From Lottia gigantea (lineage: Eukaryota; Mollusca; Gastropoda; Lottiidae): a stretch of DNA of 64,000 bases. A program made the position numbers and the translations under genes. The notes below the pieces were generated by a model that was given only the letters and a program-made list of their open reading frames with translations, was not told the origin of the DNA and did not search any database. How positions within the stretch are numbered: the first letter of the stretch is position 1; every line of letters starts with the position of its first letter. The stretch is taken from assembly GCF_000327385.1 (NCBI RefSeq), contig NW_008707814.1, positions 430,087-494,086 of the forward strand, in the 5' to 3' direction. Shown piece by piece: positions 13,572 through 51,219 of this stretch.

Positions 13572-14534
13572 TGATCCACATTCTGATAAGAGTGTTTGCC
13601 ATGCCGATTGAGTGGGATCGAACGAGAAAATTCTTATTTCAATCGGCGGTCAACTTGATCCCATTTCAGAGAAACTTGATTTGTAAGAAATGTCGAGTAA
13701 CAGGTCTACCTTCACGTGACCAGAGAGCACTATAAGTTTCCTTGGAATTTCAGACGACTTCATACAAGATTAACCTTTCTAACATTTGTCTACCAAAACA
13801 TTTGATGTATGAGTATATAACTATAATTGTCTTTTAAAGCGTTTATTGACCTTCAGTAAAACCTTCAACCACCAATAAATCATAATTATATTTTCATTCC
13901 ATAATGGCGTGTTAAGTAAGCGGATATACAACTATAAAAAGCGAATCAAAACTCACGATAAAATTCTTTATTGTATTCAATGCTATTAAATGAATAAAAA
14001 AGAAAATGAAAACAACGGAAAAAATAAATATTATTCCTATCAATCAAGCTTTTGTGCCAGAATAAAGGAATAAAAAATTATGTTGAAACAAGCCGCTCTC
14101 GTTTCTTTATATTAACTTTCTGTGACTATTCCTGATACAGAGGACACTCGAGTAACAGATTCTGTTTATCACATAACTATCAATAAACGCATATTGTCCT
14201 TAAATTCCCCGCACTTTGCCTATATCAGGCCTTCATTATCATGTTAGCCTTTTTACAACTTTCCATAAAATCTCCTAGCGCGTAACAAAAAAGATCCAGA
14301 TAAACACGTTCATGTCATTACTAAATTGAAACTCTTAATCAATTAATCCATTTTAACTTGAGTTATCAACTTCAAAGGATGGCATGTTGTTTGTTTACAT
14401 GGCCTAGTTAGCCTAGTGCTACGAGTTCACATCGTCTTTATGAACGTGTGGTTTTAGTCTAAGAACAGAACTGTTGTGTGATTAATCTTTTTATGCAATA
14501 TATCAGAGAGTTGTGACTTTAAGATCATGGTTCG

Positions 14535-14735
14535 CCATTTCGGGGGTTGATTTGGGATTATATGCAAATTATTTTCAGAAGTACTAGAACAGAAAAAAAA
14601 TCGCAAAAATCCTTTCACTTTTCTATATATAACAAGACAAGATAAACCGTCATTTTAACTTTCAAACGCGGACAATTCCATACACACTTGGATTGAAGGT
14701 TCAAATTTCGGATTACTGATTAGCTTAGCTAGCTT
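14535..14735. repeat. Dispersed repeat family A, copy
   Basis: Shares the ordered words CAGAAGTACTAGAA, CGTCATTTTAAC, TTCAAA(T)GCG, CACTTGGATT..AAGG.TCAAATTTCG and GATTAGCTTAGCTA with copies at 20,705-20,799, 25,868-25,942 and 37,290-37,490. The copy at 37 kb is the most complete partner. The copies have no coding frame and look like fragments of one short interspersed element. Confidence 0.6.
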
Positions 14736-16153
14736 ATCTTAAAAAAAAACCGTTTCTGAGACTAAAGTTTTGTCAAACGTATATCAAACCAATTTCTTTT
14801 ATCGTATTTATTGTTGTATTCTAAAAAAGCAACATATTAGATTAAGAGAAGACATATTTTTGAAAGATGTCTTTTATCATTTTATGTATTATGTGATTTT
14901 CCTCGTCTTCATTAGATAGCTATATCTTTAGTGGGCTCAATGGAACATAAAATTCGGTTTCATTCCATGTCTTTGTTCGTTTGTTACACTGTCAAACTAT
15001 CCTTTGGTGTAACATTAGATTTATTTATATCACCTCGACAGTGGAATCAAAATTCCCGATCCTGCTACCAAATGAAATTGACTAAGTCTGGATAGGGAAA
15101 TAGTTTACGTGTTCAAATTTGTAAATTCGAAATGTAAACACCGGGGAAATTTGTTAGCCGTCACATTACTTTTATTAATTTTAAAGACAAATGTCTCAAG
15201 TTCATTCAATCGTGTGGCTCTCCTGACACGTTTAGGGAAAATTCGATAACTCAAGTCTATGTTTAGAATATTGAAATTGTCTGGATTAAACTGTATGCAA
15301 GATTAATAACCACGTTATTGGACGTGGAACAACGGGATACTTGCAACCTTTTGTTATAATCAGATCTGCCGCATATAATCGGTTGAGTCTCTAGTTTACC
15401 GTTATGCCTCTACTTATCTATACCTGATAATTGGACACAAAGACCTTGCATGATTGAAAACTTTCCGAGGCGTTTCTCAAAAACCTCTTTAAAGGGACAT
15501 TCCGCTTTTTGTAGGTCAAAAAATCAAAATCTAGAGAAATGTGGCCTTTAACGTATCTGAAAGTTTTAACCAAAATATCCAGCCGTTAACTTTTAAATTC
15601 CAAAAGTATTTAAAAACATTACGTAAAGTTCGTTATGCTTATTGGAAGCTTATTGTATGGATTTGAGTAAAATAAATACCTAATTGTAGAAAAATATGCC
15701 TCCTACGTTTTCCGAAGATTTCAACTAATAATACCGAACCAATCAAGCCAAACACCAAAACTAGGTCAAACTGCATAATCAACAAATAGTAGTCTCCGTC
15801 TTTAATTAATTAACCCTTTTAAAACAAATTCAGATGATACATAGATATAAATAGCATACTTTAGAAATATTTTCAGGAATAATTTACGACGTTTGATAAT
15901 GAAAACTTTTTTTTTACAAAAAATACCCCATTAATTACAATCATTTTAAGGCGTTCACATTGTTTGCGATATCGTTTTCAAGTATACGTATGATATTGTG
16001 CGGAGATTACTTATACAATGATGCCAGGCAGATATTATAGAATAGTATTGAAACTTTAGTGTATCTATATTCAAAATGCGTATTTTTTTCTAGAAAATAT
16101 TTATCATATACAAACTCGTGCAACATACCGTTGTCTATAATGAATAGTGACTT

Positions 16154-16300
16154 TTCTAATTGTACAACACGACGGTGATTGTTCTAATTGTACAACACAA
16201 CACAGTATAGCGATTGAAAAACAAAAAAGATGTAGCAATTATTCTAATTGTACAACACAACACAAAATTTCATAGGGATTGTTCTGGTTGTAGTAAGCGT
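16154..16300. repeat. Irregularly spaced repeats of TTCTAATTGTACAACAC
   Basis: Exact 17-base copies start at 16,154, 16,182 and 16,242, with a degenerate fourth copy near 16,282. Each is preceded by words like GATTG or AATTA. Spacing of 28, 60 and 40 shows decay of a tandem array with gaps. Confidence 0.75.
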
Positions 16301-16905
16301 GAAGTCATAGAAATAATTCTGATTGACTATACAATTCTCTTGAAAATAATTGTGGTAAAGATTGTTGAATAATATAATGTATTAAATGTCATTGATATTT
16401 TTGATTGACATGGAATAGTGCAGTTTATAGCCTATCTGATAACCACGAACTTGACAATATTTCTTGACTAAAAAATTAAATGTCGTCGCCTGAAATAATA
16501 GCTAATATTACTTCGTCAAATAATCTGTCACGTATCAACTCCCTTTCTTTTATATCAATTATTCTTTTGGACAAGCGTAAGTAAGCCGTTTCCAGAAATA
16601 GCCAATTTGCCATTAAGTTTGGTCAATGAAGTGCTCTTTAGAATGGACCATTGGTCAGAAAAGAAGGACAATACGATTAACACTTATTGAATTGGCTGTT
16701 CCGACATAGTAACCTAGTTAAGATATTTTCAATACGAACAATACAAATGAAGTGATTTTTCAATCACTCCTTTCATCAACTTACCGATCCTATGGCACTT
16801 GTATTTAATCTCATTTTCTATAAGCCTTCTTCAAATAACACAACGAAATATACTATATTACCTACATTCAGATCTGTGGCAAAACAACTATATAGTCATC
16901 CTCAC

Positions 16906-16980
16906 AATGTCAAGCTAGTATGAACTTCGTCTTATACTTTGACTACAATAGCAACAATTCTTGCGTGACACAAGTTTGTA
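16906..16980 (+). repeat. Dispersed repeat family C, copy
   Basis: Carries CACAATGTCAAG, TATGAACTTCGTC and ACTTTGACTACAATAGCAAC. Confidence 0.55.
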
Positions 16981-17299
16981 AATGCAACCATATGATTGAA
17001 TTGTACGCAAAGGAAGAAGAACTTTTGAGGCCTCAATAGAAAATCTGTAAATAATAAATGTTTACAGTCTTTATGTCAAGGGCTTCGATTTGCTGTATTT
17101 GCTAGCGTACAATCCACTCAAATCACTGCATTTTATCATACAAAAAAGATGGCTGTTACAGTCCAGATATAAGGTGGAGTGAAGATGTCATATAGAGTGT
17201 AGGTGCAGTTTATGTAACTTGTAGGTTATGGAATCAGAAAAAAAGGCATTTACATATATGATATATTCTAATGCAAAGTAGTACTAACTTCAGTGTCCC

Positions 17300-17345
17300 T
17301 AATGCACAAATAATATTTGGAAAACCTCTTTACAATCCCTTTAAA
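17300..17345 (-). repeat. Dispersed repeat family B, reversed fragment
   Basis: Carries AAACCTCTTTACAATCCCTT after CAGTGTCCCTAATGC, the complement of family B. Confidence 0.5.
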
Positions 17346-18059
17346 TATCAATGTAGAAATCGGAAACTATTTTGAAGGTTTATCAAAATTTCCAAAAAGT
17401 GGCATATATTTGATCGAACGGGGTATCCGAACGTTTCCCCAGCAAAGCGCATTAGTAGAAAACATCACTGAAAATTCAACCTCTATCTTTCACTACTTAA
17501 TAAGAATGAGAAAGTAGACTTAACGCTGCGTAGTAATCTGGTTGAATTAACGTCGATTGTCTCCGACCTATTGCACATCAATATGACAGTTATTCCGGAA
17601 ATTACAGGAACTACATTTTCTGGGTGATTGGTTGAATTAATGACCCTTTTGAAGGTAAGATATTATTCCTGACAATTGACATGATTTTACCATACTTTAA
17701 ACCACCACCCATTGAGAAACTCCCCTCGATCTCCTCTTGATCATTATTCACAATTCATACTTATAATCAAGCTGCGTAAAATTTTCACTTACTTTTCATT
17801 ACGAATTTGTTACGGCGCATTAACAATTCTTAAATAGTGCATGGTGAATTTCTAACGGTTGTTTTTGTGAAATTTTCAAATGAAATGATCTGAAAAGTTT
17901 AAAATCATAAATTCGTCATAATGTAAAATGTTACAGATGAAAGATGACGGATGAAAAGCGATGTTGACGTAGACTGTTTATAAAAATTTCAAGTTTAGTT
18001 GGGTCGGTGTCATAATATTCATTAATTTAACTTGTTGACTGCAAAGTTTTAAGTAAGCT

Positions 18060-18670
18060 CTTTGGTTCTTTTAGTGGACGAAGGATGCCATTACAAAGTG
18101 TATAAACTATAGGAGGTACGAGGAGCTTTGGTTCGTCTGGTAGAGAGGGATACCAAAAGTGGGTTTATAAACGTTAGGGAGTGTGAGGAGCTTTGTTTTT
18201 GCTAGTAAACGAGAATGCCAGAAGTTGGTTTATAAACGTTAGCGAGTGCGAGGAATATCAGAAGTTGGTTTATAAACGTTAGGGAGGGTGAGGAGCTTTG
18301 TTTCCTCTGGTAGACGAGGAATTTTAGTGAGACTATGCCATATATAGAAAACACCTAATAGGAATAGACAGTGAAATTTCTAGTTTGAAGTATATTTGAA
18401 GGGATTATGCTATCGTGCGTTTTAGTACTTCTTAAGTCTATTAAAGCACCATAAAGACCCTAAATCAATCCCCGAAAATTCCGACTGTTCCCCTTTAACA
18501 TTAGGGGTACGAAGAGCTTTGGTTCTTCTGGTAGACGAGGAATACCAGAAGTTGGTTTAAAACCACAAGAAAGTACAGGGAGCTTTGGTTCTATTGATAG
18601 ACGAGGAATACCATAGGATAGTGCATTAACATTAGGGGTACGAAGAGATTTGTTTCTGCTGTTAAACACA
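18060..18670. repeat. Diverged minisatellite, unit about 60-75 bases
   Basis: Copies contain GAGGAGCTTTGGTTC, then TGGTAGACGAGGAATACCA and GAAGTTGGTTTATAAACGTT. At least four copies lie at 18,060-18,320 and two or three more at 18,500-18,665, separated by about 180 bases of other sequence. The complement reads open for 69 codons at 18,460-18,669, but copies differ by single-base gaps, so I take the array as non-coding. Confidence 0.75.
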
Positions 18671-18680
18671 AGAGATGATT

Positions 18681-20395
18681 TATTACATTAGAGGGTTTAG
18701 AAGACTGTACTAAGTTGTCTGTTATTTAGATATCAGTTGACTTATTTTCAAATATTTAACTAAGATTTCAATACATACAATAATTTAAAATCGATTTTAG
18801 TTATTTACCAATCAAATGATTGGAACACATATATGTTGTTAAGTTTTCAAATAAGTTGGTAAAGCCTTATTTAGGTTCAAATGAGTACCTATTCTGTGAT
18901 ATAGCTTTATAATTGATATTGTCTGCTGCAGTGTTATCTTTCTTCGTGTGGATATATAAAATTATCAACTAATATTATGTTGCAGACAGCGCTAACTAAT
19001 GTCACAACCTTCTAAATGATATTTATGATTTCACAGAGATCCAGTCGAATTGGAAGTAAAATGATTGATATTTTAGACGACAGTAAAGTGTATCTAATGT
19101 AGGATCTTGAACTCTGACGCATCATAACAGCTTATTGCGCTAGCATTGCAATTTCCCTTTTCCTGAGAAGTTTCCCTTTTATCAATGGCCTTGGCCGATT
19201 CAAAGCATAGAAGAAAATAACTCTTGGGGTTAAGAAAGGGAAATTGTGATTTTAGAGGCAGTAAAACTTCGTTAGAAATTATTTTGAATTCAACTCTATC
19301 AATTACAATTGCTCTAACTGTGTTAACATAACATTAATAGGACATGATATTATATATCCCCAGAAGGATGTGCTATTTTACTTGTTCTACCACAGCAACA
19401 GTGTTTATATTTCATAAACTTTCACTGAAAAATTCACAATAAATGGATCGCATTTCATCTCTCGATCAACAAGAGATCAGCTGGCCAAAATTAATATAAT
19501 CATTTCGAACGTTCTACTTCTTGTGTAATTTTTTATGAAATGCTGAAATTATTATTTTCAATTTCCAGACAGTTTCACGCCTTCGCCAGTTATAAAAATT
19601 ATTATTAATCTGATATTTTAAAATGAATGTGTTTTCTGTATTTGATGTCAGTTTGCTATTAAAATTCTTCTTAACTATATTAAATACACACTTTCTCATC
19701 TCAATCAGAGCGCCCTGTACATTATAAATAAAAGCTAGCATTTGCTAACATACATATCAACTTCAGTTGTTGAAACACCAAGTTTCATTAATTCTCTAGC
19801 GACATAAGGGATAGAGATCACATTAATTACTAGAACACAATTTTATGGTATACTACAAATTAGTTTTATTGTACACAACGTTTCAACAATTTACATTGTC
19901 ATCACTTGGTCTTGCTACCACTGACCACTACGCAAAGCACATTACATACTTGTACAAAAACTATGCAGTGCAAAGTTGGTTATTTCTTTGTTCCTTTTAT
20001 TGAACGCACCAGACAAAAATAATTAGAAAACCATATTTTCAGCGACTGCAATCAACTTTTGGTATCTGATCAATCACTGTTTTTAGTGAATCTGAAAGAA
20101 GCAGCGACTCTTGCCACCATATATTCTGTACCACTTTCTTGCAAGAATTACATCTTATCGTCCATCACAGAGAATGGAATTGCCGAGATATGACCTAAGT
20201 TGCTACTAGTTCTCGTCATTCGCGAGACATGCCGAAAGCGACGGATCCGGCAAAATGTATTGAATCACCAGTCAACTGACACCATACCTAAAGAAATAAA
20301 ATGCAATAATGAAAATTACCCGGTTATACCAAACCATCAAGACGATTTTTGTTCTTTTGCTTGAGTCATAATTCTCTAATTCTTTCTATTTTCAG
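18681..20395. other. Non-coding DNA just upstream of the first exon seen
   Basis: AT-rich, no gene seen. An inverted pair of 'AAAGGGAAA' words surrounds 19,148-19,247. The sequence at 20,095-20,280 is GC-richer but has stops in every frame. The exon expected before 20,396, which should end in G at phase 1, was looked for here and not found. Confidence 0.35.
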
Positions 20396-45982
<25,587 letters not shown>

Positions 45983-47300
45983 AATATAATTCCTGTTTAA
46001 AAATCAAAGTTGACTGATCTCAAGACCTTGAACAGGTTGCCGAGTTCTCCGATTCTTTAGACCTACAATTTACTAGGAACCTTTTGTATAGAGCTCTTCT
46101 TCATTGAATGGTTAACAAAGGAAATTGCCATGCATGCCAATTCTTAACTTAAAATTTAAATGGTCACCGTTCCAGAGCTTTATTTAGCGGTTCGATAATT
46201 TTGTACCACAATGGAAATGATACATAAAACACTCAATATACGTGCTGTGTTTTTTTTTAAATATAGATATATAAAACGGAACTTGAAACGTGTTGTTTGT
46301 TAAAATTGTGTTTTTTCTATTATGTCTATTAATGTACATAATTTTTTGTAAATAGTAATGTATTTTATTTTATCCTATTGCTTGAACATTACAGTCAAAT
46401 ATATGCAACTGAAGTTGCTAGTGTACTTTTTTTAAATTTCCCATATCGTTTCAATCATATCTTATTTATATTGCTTTTGACTTTAAATGAATTTATAGTA
46501 TAGGTTATTTTATCAGTCATACTGTATTGCCCTAAATTTCAAAGATTTCTTCTGCACAAAAGCACTGCAATTCATCCCGCAAATTTTCCATTCGTTCCTG
46601 AAAAAACTTTCATTTTTTACCTGATTTAGATGATTTCACTTAGAAACCCTATTTCTTAATTAGTTGGGGAATTTCTTTTTTTTTCCTATGATCATCTGTT
46701 TTATTCTCTATTGTAGCCTAAGTTGTGATGTTTACTTAATTTTTTTCGTAAGTTATAAGAAAGTTTATTTAACCTTATGATCAATCACTGCGCCAATTTC
46801 ATTAATATGACTTATTCCTTAATAGTGCGGGAACACGAACAGTCTTGCATGATCCACATGATTATCGACATAGTGGAAAACGAACGTCTGGAGATTTTGT
46901 GTCTCCTCCTGTACGCACAGCTGACAAAAATCGCCGACCAAGGCCGTTCTTGTGCCCGCATTATATACCTATATTAGATATTATCGTCACAATTATTTCA
47001 TGCTGTTAAATCCAGTGTTAGCATATCCAAAAACAGCTACATGCCATCGAAAGCTACATCTTGGGAGCTATATGATCTGAATGGTCCAATTTTGCAATGA
47101 TTAAAAAAAATTAAATTGTACAAACATAGATGAGTATATAGGCTTACTTCTTTAGATTGACAAAATTGGTTATCTCCTACAGTTAAATATCAATATCAAA
47201 ATAATTGTCATCGATATTGAAGATCTATTCTATGATAGTATTCTGTTTTATCATTATGTCACAAAAATTGATTATTTCACATTTTAAGTTAAAATAAATG
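45983..47300 (+). other. 3' flank / probable 3' UTR of the cyclase gene
   Basis: AT-rich non-coding sequence follows the stop codon. It has long T runs (for example 46,250, 46,430 and 46,675). The first clear AATAAA is near 47,293; ATTAAA occurs near 47,099. Either could serve as poly(A) signal, but the transcript end cannot be fixed from sequence. The small inverted-repeat element at 46,823-46,963 lies inside this stretch. Confidence 0.4.
46823..46963. mobile_element. Small element with 20-base inverted ends
   Basis: The left end TAGTGCGGGAACACGAACAG matches the complement of the right end, TAATGCGGGCACAAGAACGG, at 16 of 20 positions. The 140-base body is clearly GC-richer than the surrounding 3' flank. 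Plain TTA/ATA flanks give no certain target duplication. Probably a diverged non-autonomous DNA element. Confidence 0.45.
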
Positions 47301-47385
47301 CTAAGAAATATTATTGTTGAATTAAATTTATTTCAATATATTAAAAGAAATATATTTTGTCCTATCGAAACCAAGTACTAACGAC

Positions 47386-47452
47386 CCGAGCCTCAAAACG
47401 GAAACCTTAAATCCAAACAACATACTGGCAAAACCTTGGTAGCAGCTACTGA
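47386..47452. repeat. Dispersed repeat family D, copy
   Basis: Second copy of the short family seen at 12.2 kb, in the same orientation and similar length, about 1.4 kb beyond the cyclase stop codon. Confidence 0.45.
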
Positions 47453-48703
47453 ACTTTTCACATGAGGAAATATATCAATAATATTATGTAAGTAAGTATT
47501 TCGTAATGAAAATAGGCACGCGTGATTTTAAATGTTTTTGTTTAAGTAGAATGCAATGCAGTTTTCGTCTGATCGAGTCGACCACCCCCTACTCTCCAGA
47601 TGCATCCCAGACATAAGGAAAACCAGCAACATAATCCAATGAGTATATTCCTAATAAATAGGTTCATATTCAGATGGAAATTGAGTAAACGCAAAAAGAC
47701 AACCATCAATTGAAATAAATCATTACTTTCAATTTAAAATAAAAAAAAACACCAATAAAAATAAACATGAACATGATGTTCGGAGATATATATAAAATTT
47801 CGATTCACAATCACATTTTGTTTTGTTTTTTTGGTAAGGAGTTAAAGGGAATAGAAGAGATGTGGATTTAAAATTCTATTTCCACATTTTAAAGTATCGA
47901 AATACCACTTTGGACAGCGTATCTCATCTATTTCCAACTAAATCAGGGCTGTTTACAATCATTTAAATCATGACCATATGACTAGGAAATATATTTGTAT
48001 CCATTCCGTCGTCATAATCAAGGTATTTTTAGTTGTCACGTCAAAAAGATCTTCCTGGTGTCTTTTCTTTGCCTTAGCTTTTTATCATTCAAATCTAATT
48101 ACAAGCCAAATACAGCAGACTTTCATAATATCATAGAAGAATCTTTGATGTCTATGGCAGTTGCACTTAATGAAAAGAAACTGAAAATCTATAATCATTA
48201 TTAGAAGCAACCTGATATACGATTGGACTGACAAGGTCTAGTGCACTTATTGAGACTTATTCAATATAAAGATGAATACCGCTGTATATTTTCAAAGACA
48301 TTTCATATTCCATGATTTTTGGTGATCATATTTATCTATTCCAATTAGAGGAACTCGAATTCGTATGCAGATCGGAATATCATCTTTATCAGAAATGAAT
48401 GACTAAGCGTTGATAAAAGTCTAATCCTTTGCTTAAACGTCCAAACTCAACTTTTGTAAAGTAAGTTGATCCCCATTTTCTTGATATAAAAATTGGAATT
48501 CTTGTCTGAAGCACAAGTCACAGGTAGAAGATGAGTTAAAGTCAATAAAGGCATGGTCGTTGCAAACTATTGGGTCTTCAAGTATAGCTATGAAATTACC
48601 CAAAATACAGAAATCCCGGAGATGATCTACTTAATACTATTTGTAAAATCCTTTTCTGACAATGATAATAATGGCGTTCTTTTTCTACAATGTCACCTGC
48701 AAG

Positions 48704-49020
48704 AATTAAAATTCCTAAATCCAGAATTAAAACTCCTAAATCCAGAATTAAAATTCCTAAATCCAGAATTAAAACTCTTAAATCTAGAATTAAAACTCCT
48801 AAATCCAGAAATAAAACTCTTAAATCCAGAATTAAAACTCCTAAATCCAAAATTAAAACTCCTAAATCCAGAATTAAAATTCCTAAATCCAGAATTAAAA
48901 ATTCTTAAATCCAGAATTCAAAATTCCTAAATCAGGAATTAAAACTCTTAAATCCAGAATTAAAACTCCTAAATCCAGAATTAAAACTCTTAAATCCAGA
49001 ATTAAAATTCCTAAATCCAA
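48704..49020. repeat. 21-base minisatellite, about 15 units
   Basis: The unit is AATTAAAACTCCTAAATCCAG with C/T changes at a few positions. Because 21 is a multiple of three, frames stay open through most of the array and would read as repeated heptads (such as LNPELKL) on one strand and LGVLILD on the other. One unit near 48,897-48,925 breaks the period. I see no start context or flanking conserved sequence, so a gene is not supported. Confidence 0.92.
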
Positions 49021-51219
49021 AAACAAAAGGGATCGGCTATTGCAAACTTTTGTTGAGGTATTGTACAAACATATTGGATATCTTATTCGAATCGTCGACA
49101 GGGTGCATTTTACTATAGGTTATAAATTGTCGTCTATATCTCTGTAATTCTCCGATAGTCAAGTTTTTAGTTAATATTATCTAAGTATAAATTAAGGAAG
49201 CTATAGATATATAATATGATTATAAAGGATAAATAGCAGTAGAAATACTAATTTAAAGGAGGCGACGACGTCTAAGAATCATTCATTAAACAAAAAAACC
49301 AAACCAATGCACGAGTCATATCCGATAATAAATATATAACCGAGGGGAAACCAACCAGCAAAAAATAAAACAGAGAATTGAATTGACAGTAGTTTAAAAA
49401 TCTCATCAAAAACTGTACACGGGATGTCAACTCATCGATCATTTTAACTTGAGTAAGTTTCGTGATCAAAGAGTCCGTGGTTTAAAGATCAAAATTCCAG
49501 TAAGAAACTAAGCTAAAACTATCTGAAAGTACGTCTGTTTCGAAAATTTGTTTTCTTATATTTGCTATATTCTTTCGACACAGATGAAAAGGGCAAATAT
49601 CATCCGCGCAAAATATAGGTTTGAAATAAGACAATAGCGTTTTAGTGATTATGTTGTCATCCTTATAAAATATAGATGTTTTGGGTTAAATGTCATAGAC
49701 ATAAACTGGCCAGTTATATGTGACATATGAATTATTGCTTTATTTGTTTGTAAAAGAAAAGGATACTTTATCTGTAGCTCCAGGAATCGATATAGAATCA
49801 CCGATAATACTTAATTTCTGACTACTCATTATTTCCTAAAAAAAAGTAGATTGCAAAAGTCAATACGTCATTTAAAATTTCACTGGTAAGAAATTAACAA
49901 AGCCCCCACTGTCCCATGTAGAGACACTGTATACCAAAGTGTTTTTTACAACAAATAAGAGGTACGTTATTTTACCATAGAAGTTATATCCCCATTGCGC
50001 ACTGCTTGATAGTTCAAGAAACACACACAAAAAAAGTGAAGCTATTCATTTCATTTCCAATTCTATCCATTTACCGACATGCTAAGTAATAAAAAATGAC
50101 ATTTAGAAGCATTTGTGTTGAGCTTTAGGAAATGAAAGATAAACAAATTAAACAGCATGCAGTGGTCCCCAAATAGCCGTTATAATCAAACCATTTTAAT
50201 TCCAATTGCCTTTCGTGTCTAGAATACCAATTGCAAGAATAACAAAAGAAACATTCGTCTCTTTACCTTTACATTAAACTATTTAAGCCTAATTTAAACA
50301 AACAGTTTGCGGAAATTCATTAAATAATGTAAAGGCTGAAATAAAGGTAATCAAAATATCCCAGACGAAAACGTGTAAATACTGCAATAAACTTTTCTCA
50401 AGCAGATAATATAATGTGTGTCTTGCACAATGCAATGGGATAATGCTAACGTTTAAAAAGTAATGGGTGGTATTTTATGATAGGCAAAGCACTTTTCCGA
50501 AACTGCAAGTTCCCACCAGCGACTTGATAACAATTAATTTTTAATATTGGTCGCAGTTTATATGTTGTGACAAGGAAACTTGAGACTACGAGTGGGGCTT
50601 GATGTACGTGCTAATTTTCATAACCTAGTTTTTACATTGTTTAGACTATCATGAATACAATTTACTTTTGTTCGTTGCGGCACGTGATGAAGGTGTGGCT
50701 AATATGTCAGTAATGATCTGTGCAGGCAACTTTAGTCACTCCCCACTTTCTATACGATTTACATAATAAATCGTTCTTTAACTACATTTATACTCAGTTT
50801 AAGAACACCGAAGACTCCTCCCACTCGTTTATACAAGGGAAAGATCAAAGGAAATTCTCGATATCATGTTATAAGGTCAGTTGTCTTCTATTATTCTAAT
50901 GCATCCAACTTGCGTGTTTCCAACGTTTGCTTCGCTATTTTTAACACAAAATACATAATATAAATTTTACTCACGGTAACTATTTCTTGAGTTCTTTTAT
51001 CTAATTCATACAGGAAATTGGTTGATGATAGTGGTTGCTTAAACAATACATGAAATTCACATTATATTCTTTTTCTGAGATACATACATTGAGTGAGAAA
51101 AAAAACTCATTTGGAATTGAAATAACATTAATGGTATGAACTAATCAAAAAGAGAGGACGTTCATATTCTTTTTTCTACACTTTATGGCCAATGATAAAG
51201 GAAAAAGCAAGACATTTAC
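49021..51219. other. Non-coding DNA between minisatellite and KTI12
   Basis: AT-rich with dense stops. The last KTI12 exon(s) are expected here or further left on the minus strand, but none could be recognised. No repeat array is present. Confidence 0.35.

Noticed and set aside
17580-17660. Segment between TTACAG and GTAAGAT as a candidate missing 5' exon of the cyclase gene
   Set aside because: All three frames contain stops.
48553-48930. 125-codon open frame with Leu-rich heptads
   Set aside because: It is the reading of a 21-base minisatellite, and the opposite strand and another frame are equally open.
50455-50520. Minus-strand stretch reading NLQFRKSALPIIKYHPLL as a possible last KTI12 exon
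   Set aside because: Only a loose resemblance; it lacks the expected MAEL-SRLRRQF core and ends in a stop with no clear acceptor.
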